Assembly (NCBI GenBank): GCA_032719365.1
Contig: CM064868.1
Span: 8,280,235 to 8,344,234 of the forward strand
DNA length: 64,000 nucleotides
Direction: 5' to 3'
Origin: Prinsepia uniflora
Taxonomy: Eukaryota > Streptophyta > Magnoliopsida > Rosales > Rosaceae
A program made the position numbers and the translations under genes. Position 1 is the first letter of the stretch, and each line of letters begins with the position of its first letter. The notes beneath the pieces were generated by a model. That model did no database searches. It saw only the letters and a program-made list of their open reading frames with translations, and was not told the origin of the DNA. Positions 62,329 through 64,000 of the stretch are shown here, piece by piece.

Positions 62329-63830
62329 TGTAACGACCCATCCCAAATTTCGAGAATATATTAGTGATTAATGAAGGATTAGTGAGATTAATTGGTGATT
62401 AGTCGTGAGATTTCAGACGGACGGTGCAAAATTACCATTTTGCCCTTGGAATTAAGCGAAACGTTAACTTTTGGTTTGGGTAGTCAAACGGACTTTGCCC
62501 GATGACTGTTACGTAGGTCGGGACGTCACGAGTCCGTACACAGGTGACACGTTCGATTCCGACGTCCGACGAGAAAGTTACGAGGCTCAGAAATATAGGG
62601 GCATTTTGGTAATTTTCCATGCAAGGGCATTTTGGTTATTCTGTTCTGCATTGGGATTTGTGCCCAATTGGAGTGGGACACTTGTCAATTGATTTAAACG
62701 GGTGAGGATTAACGGGTTAAATGGTTTTGGTTAAGTAGAAAAACAGAGGACTGTGTGTGTGTGTGTGTGATCGTGTACCCAGACCCTCACAAACCCCTTT
62801 GATCTTCATTCTTTGCTTGTGAAGTGTGAAGGAAACGGAGAGAAGACGATGAGATGATCGTGGTGGTGTGATCACGATGGGCCGTCGTGGAAGGTTGCCA
62901 AGAACCCGTGAAGGTCGTGACCCGTGTGACAAACCCGTAAAAACACTCTCAACCGTCACTTGACAATGCTAGACTGTGAATGGAAGTTGGAGAGGAGACC
63001 TGGACGGCCATGGTGGTGGCCACGGCGGTGCAACAACGACACGGTAAGTGCGAATCCCGAGAACCCTGTTTTGGTTCAAAAATGGTGAACGTGGTTTTTG
63101 TGGGTTCTGATTGTTTTGGTTAATTGCTTATCTCATGAGCTTAGAGAACTCGAGTTCGAGGTCTGAGGTCATTGGTGACGGCAGAAAGCAGAGGAGGAAT
63201 TTTGGGGTTTTCTGTTCAATGATTAAAGAGGTATAAACAAATGGTCTTTCATGATTTTGAGCATGTAGATCAAACCTAGGCAATTAGACGAAGAGATATG
63301 GATTTAAAGGACTAGAAAAGATGGAGGATTGAGTGAAAACCGGTCTTGCCGGTTCGGGTAGACTGGATTTGCAGAAATCGGTCTGAACCTGGTTGATCAC
63401 AGGTTGAAGATGAACAGTGTCCTGGAGCGTGGGCTACCCGTACAACGCCTTTGGATGGCGCGTGGGGGTAGTTCTGGGAGATATTTTCAACATGTGTTTT
63501 GATGGTTTCGATGTAACAAACATTTTGGGATTGGTTTCGAGTCGGTCGGACATCGTTTCGATATTGTTTGGGATGTCCGAAGGTTTAAGGGCTAGTTTAA
63601 ATAGGTTTAAAAATCTGGGAAAATTACGGGGAGTTAATGGAAGGTTATTGGACGTGTTAGTGACCTTAGAATGTGATTTGGATAGGTCCGGAAATTCTGG
63701 TGATGATGGATTAGCCATGAAAGGCTTGGTGCATGCATATCGAGGCGATAGCTAATACAGTCTGTGAGTGGACTTTACTTTCTAAATTATAATGCATGCA
63801 TAACTGTTTATATGTTTTCTATATAAGATT
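62329..63830 (+). mobile_element. LTR (LARD/solo type), interrupted at 63831
   Basis: Starts TGTAACGACCCATCCC and carries a TGACG-site module near 62505-62590, a (GT)n run at about 62752-62769, and GTGAGTGGAC near 63763 with TGCATGCA after it. The rest would lie beyond the insertion that begins at 63831 or past the window. Confidence 0.75.
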
Positions 63831-64000
63831 TGACACGACCCATCCCAATCTCCCTGGGATTATCGTGGGATGTGCCATGCTCCCGTATAACACGAAGTGT
63901 CAGACAAGGGATAACTCAAATGCCTCAGCCTGTTCTGGGCTTCTAGAGTGAGCCAGGATAAGTGGAGAAGTGCAATTTCTCGGTCTCTGCTACAGCTCGC
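63831..64000 (-). mobile_element. Start of another LTR, truncated by window end
   Basis: TGACACGACCCATCCCAATC matches the opening of minus-direction LTRs such as the one at 30721. It interrupts the plus-direction LTR from 62329, so a duplication of AGATT would be expected at its far end, beyond the window. Confidence 0.7.

Noticed and set aside
1..64000. CRISPR arrays, phage or bacterial-type defence systems
   Set aside because: The regular repeats seen are LTR-internal arrays and minisatellites in a plant genome. Nothing resembles cas genes or bacterial operons.

Overview
This window is nuclear DNA of a eudicot plant. The genes have GT-AG introns and plant-only families: a saposin-insert aspartic protease, an ABA-clade-like MAPKKK and an At4g22030-type F-box protein. 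More than half of the window is LTR retrotransposon. A woody Rosaceae-like genome is plausible from the general look of the sequence, but that is inference and no search was run.

Left part (1-28.2 kb) is genic. A partial F-box-like gene runs off the left edge on the minus strand. A PMP22/Mpv17-family gene (3012-13039, plus) is broken by two frame-disrupting insertions and carries a 6.6 kb Copia element in an intron. That element has 169-bp LTRs and an ATTAG target duplication, and it holds pieces of a Nudix hydrolase gene and of a probable zinc-finger gene. Next come a BAP31-like ER membrane protein gene (15059-16817) and a diverged, longer tandem relative (17477-18967). A single-exon MAPKKK gene (minus, 19142-20419) and a 13-coding-exon vacuolar aspartic protease gene (minus, 24758-27787) follow. 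Three non-autonomous hAT-type elements with 8-bp target duplications lie between genes.

Right part (28.7-64 kb) is a nested stack of LTR elements. A solo LTR (30721-33909, duplication CGCCG) sits inside another LTR (28693-34864). A decayed Ty3/gypsy element occupies 36.5-62.1 kb. Its left LTR received two solo LTRs (duplications TTGTT and CATCT). Its gag region received an 11.1 kb tandem array LTR-internal-LTR-internal-LTR of a non-coding LARD-like element, flanked by one ATACG duplication. A second LTR-PBS-gag segment follows and contains one more solo LTR (duplication TAGAC). Two further LTRs begin at 62329 and 63831, the second truncated by the window edge.

Points worth most attention: the tandem LARD array and its mosaic LTRs; arrays of short apparently covarying hairpins inside the LTRs; an inverted motif pair bounding them that looks like splice donor and acceptor; and host-gene fragments inside the Copia leader. 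Exon coordinates come from splice consensus and remembered family sequences, not from transcripts. All identities and variant counts were judged by eye.
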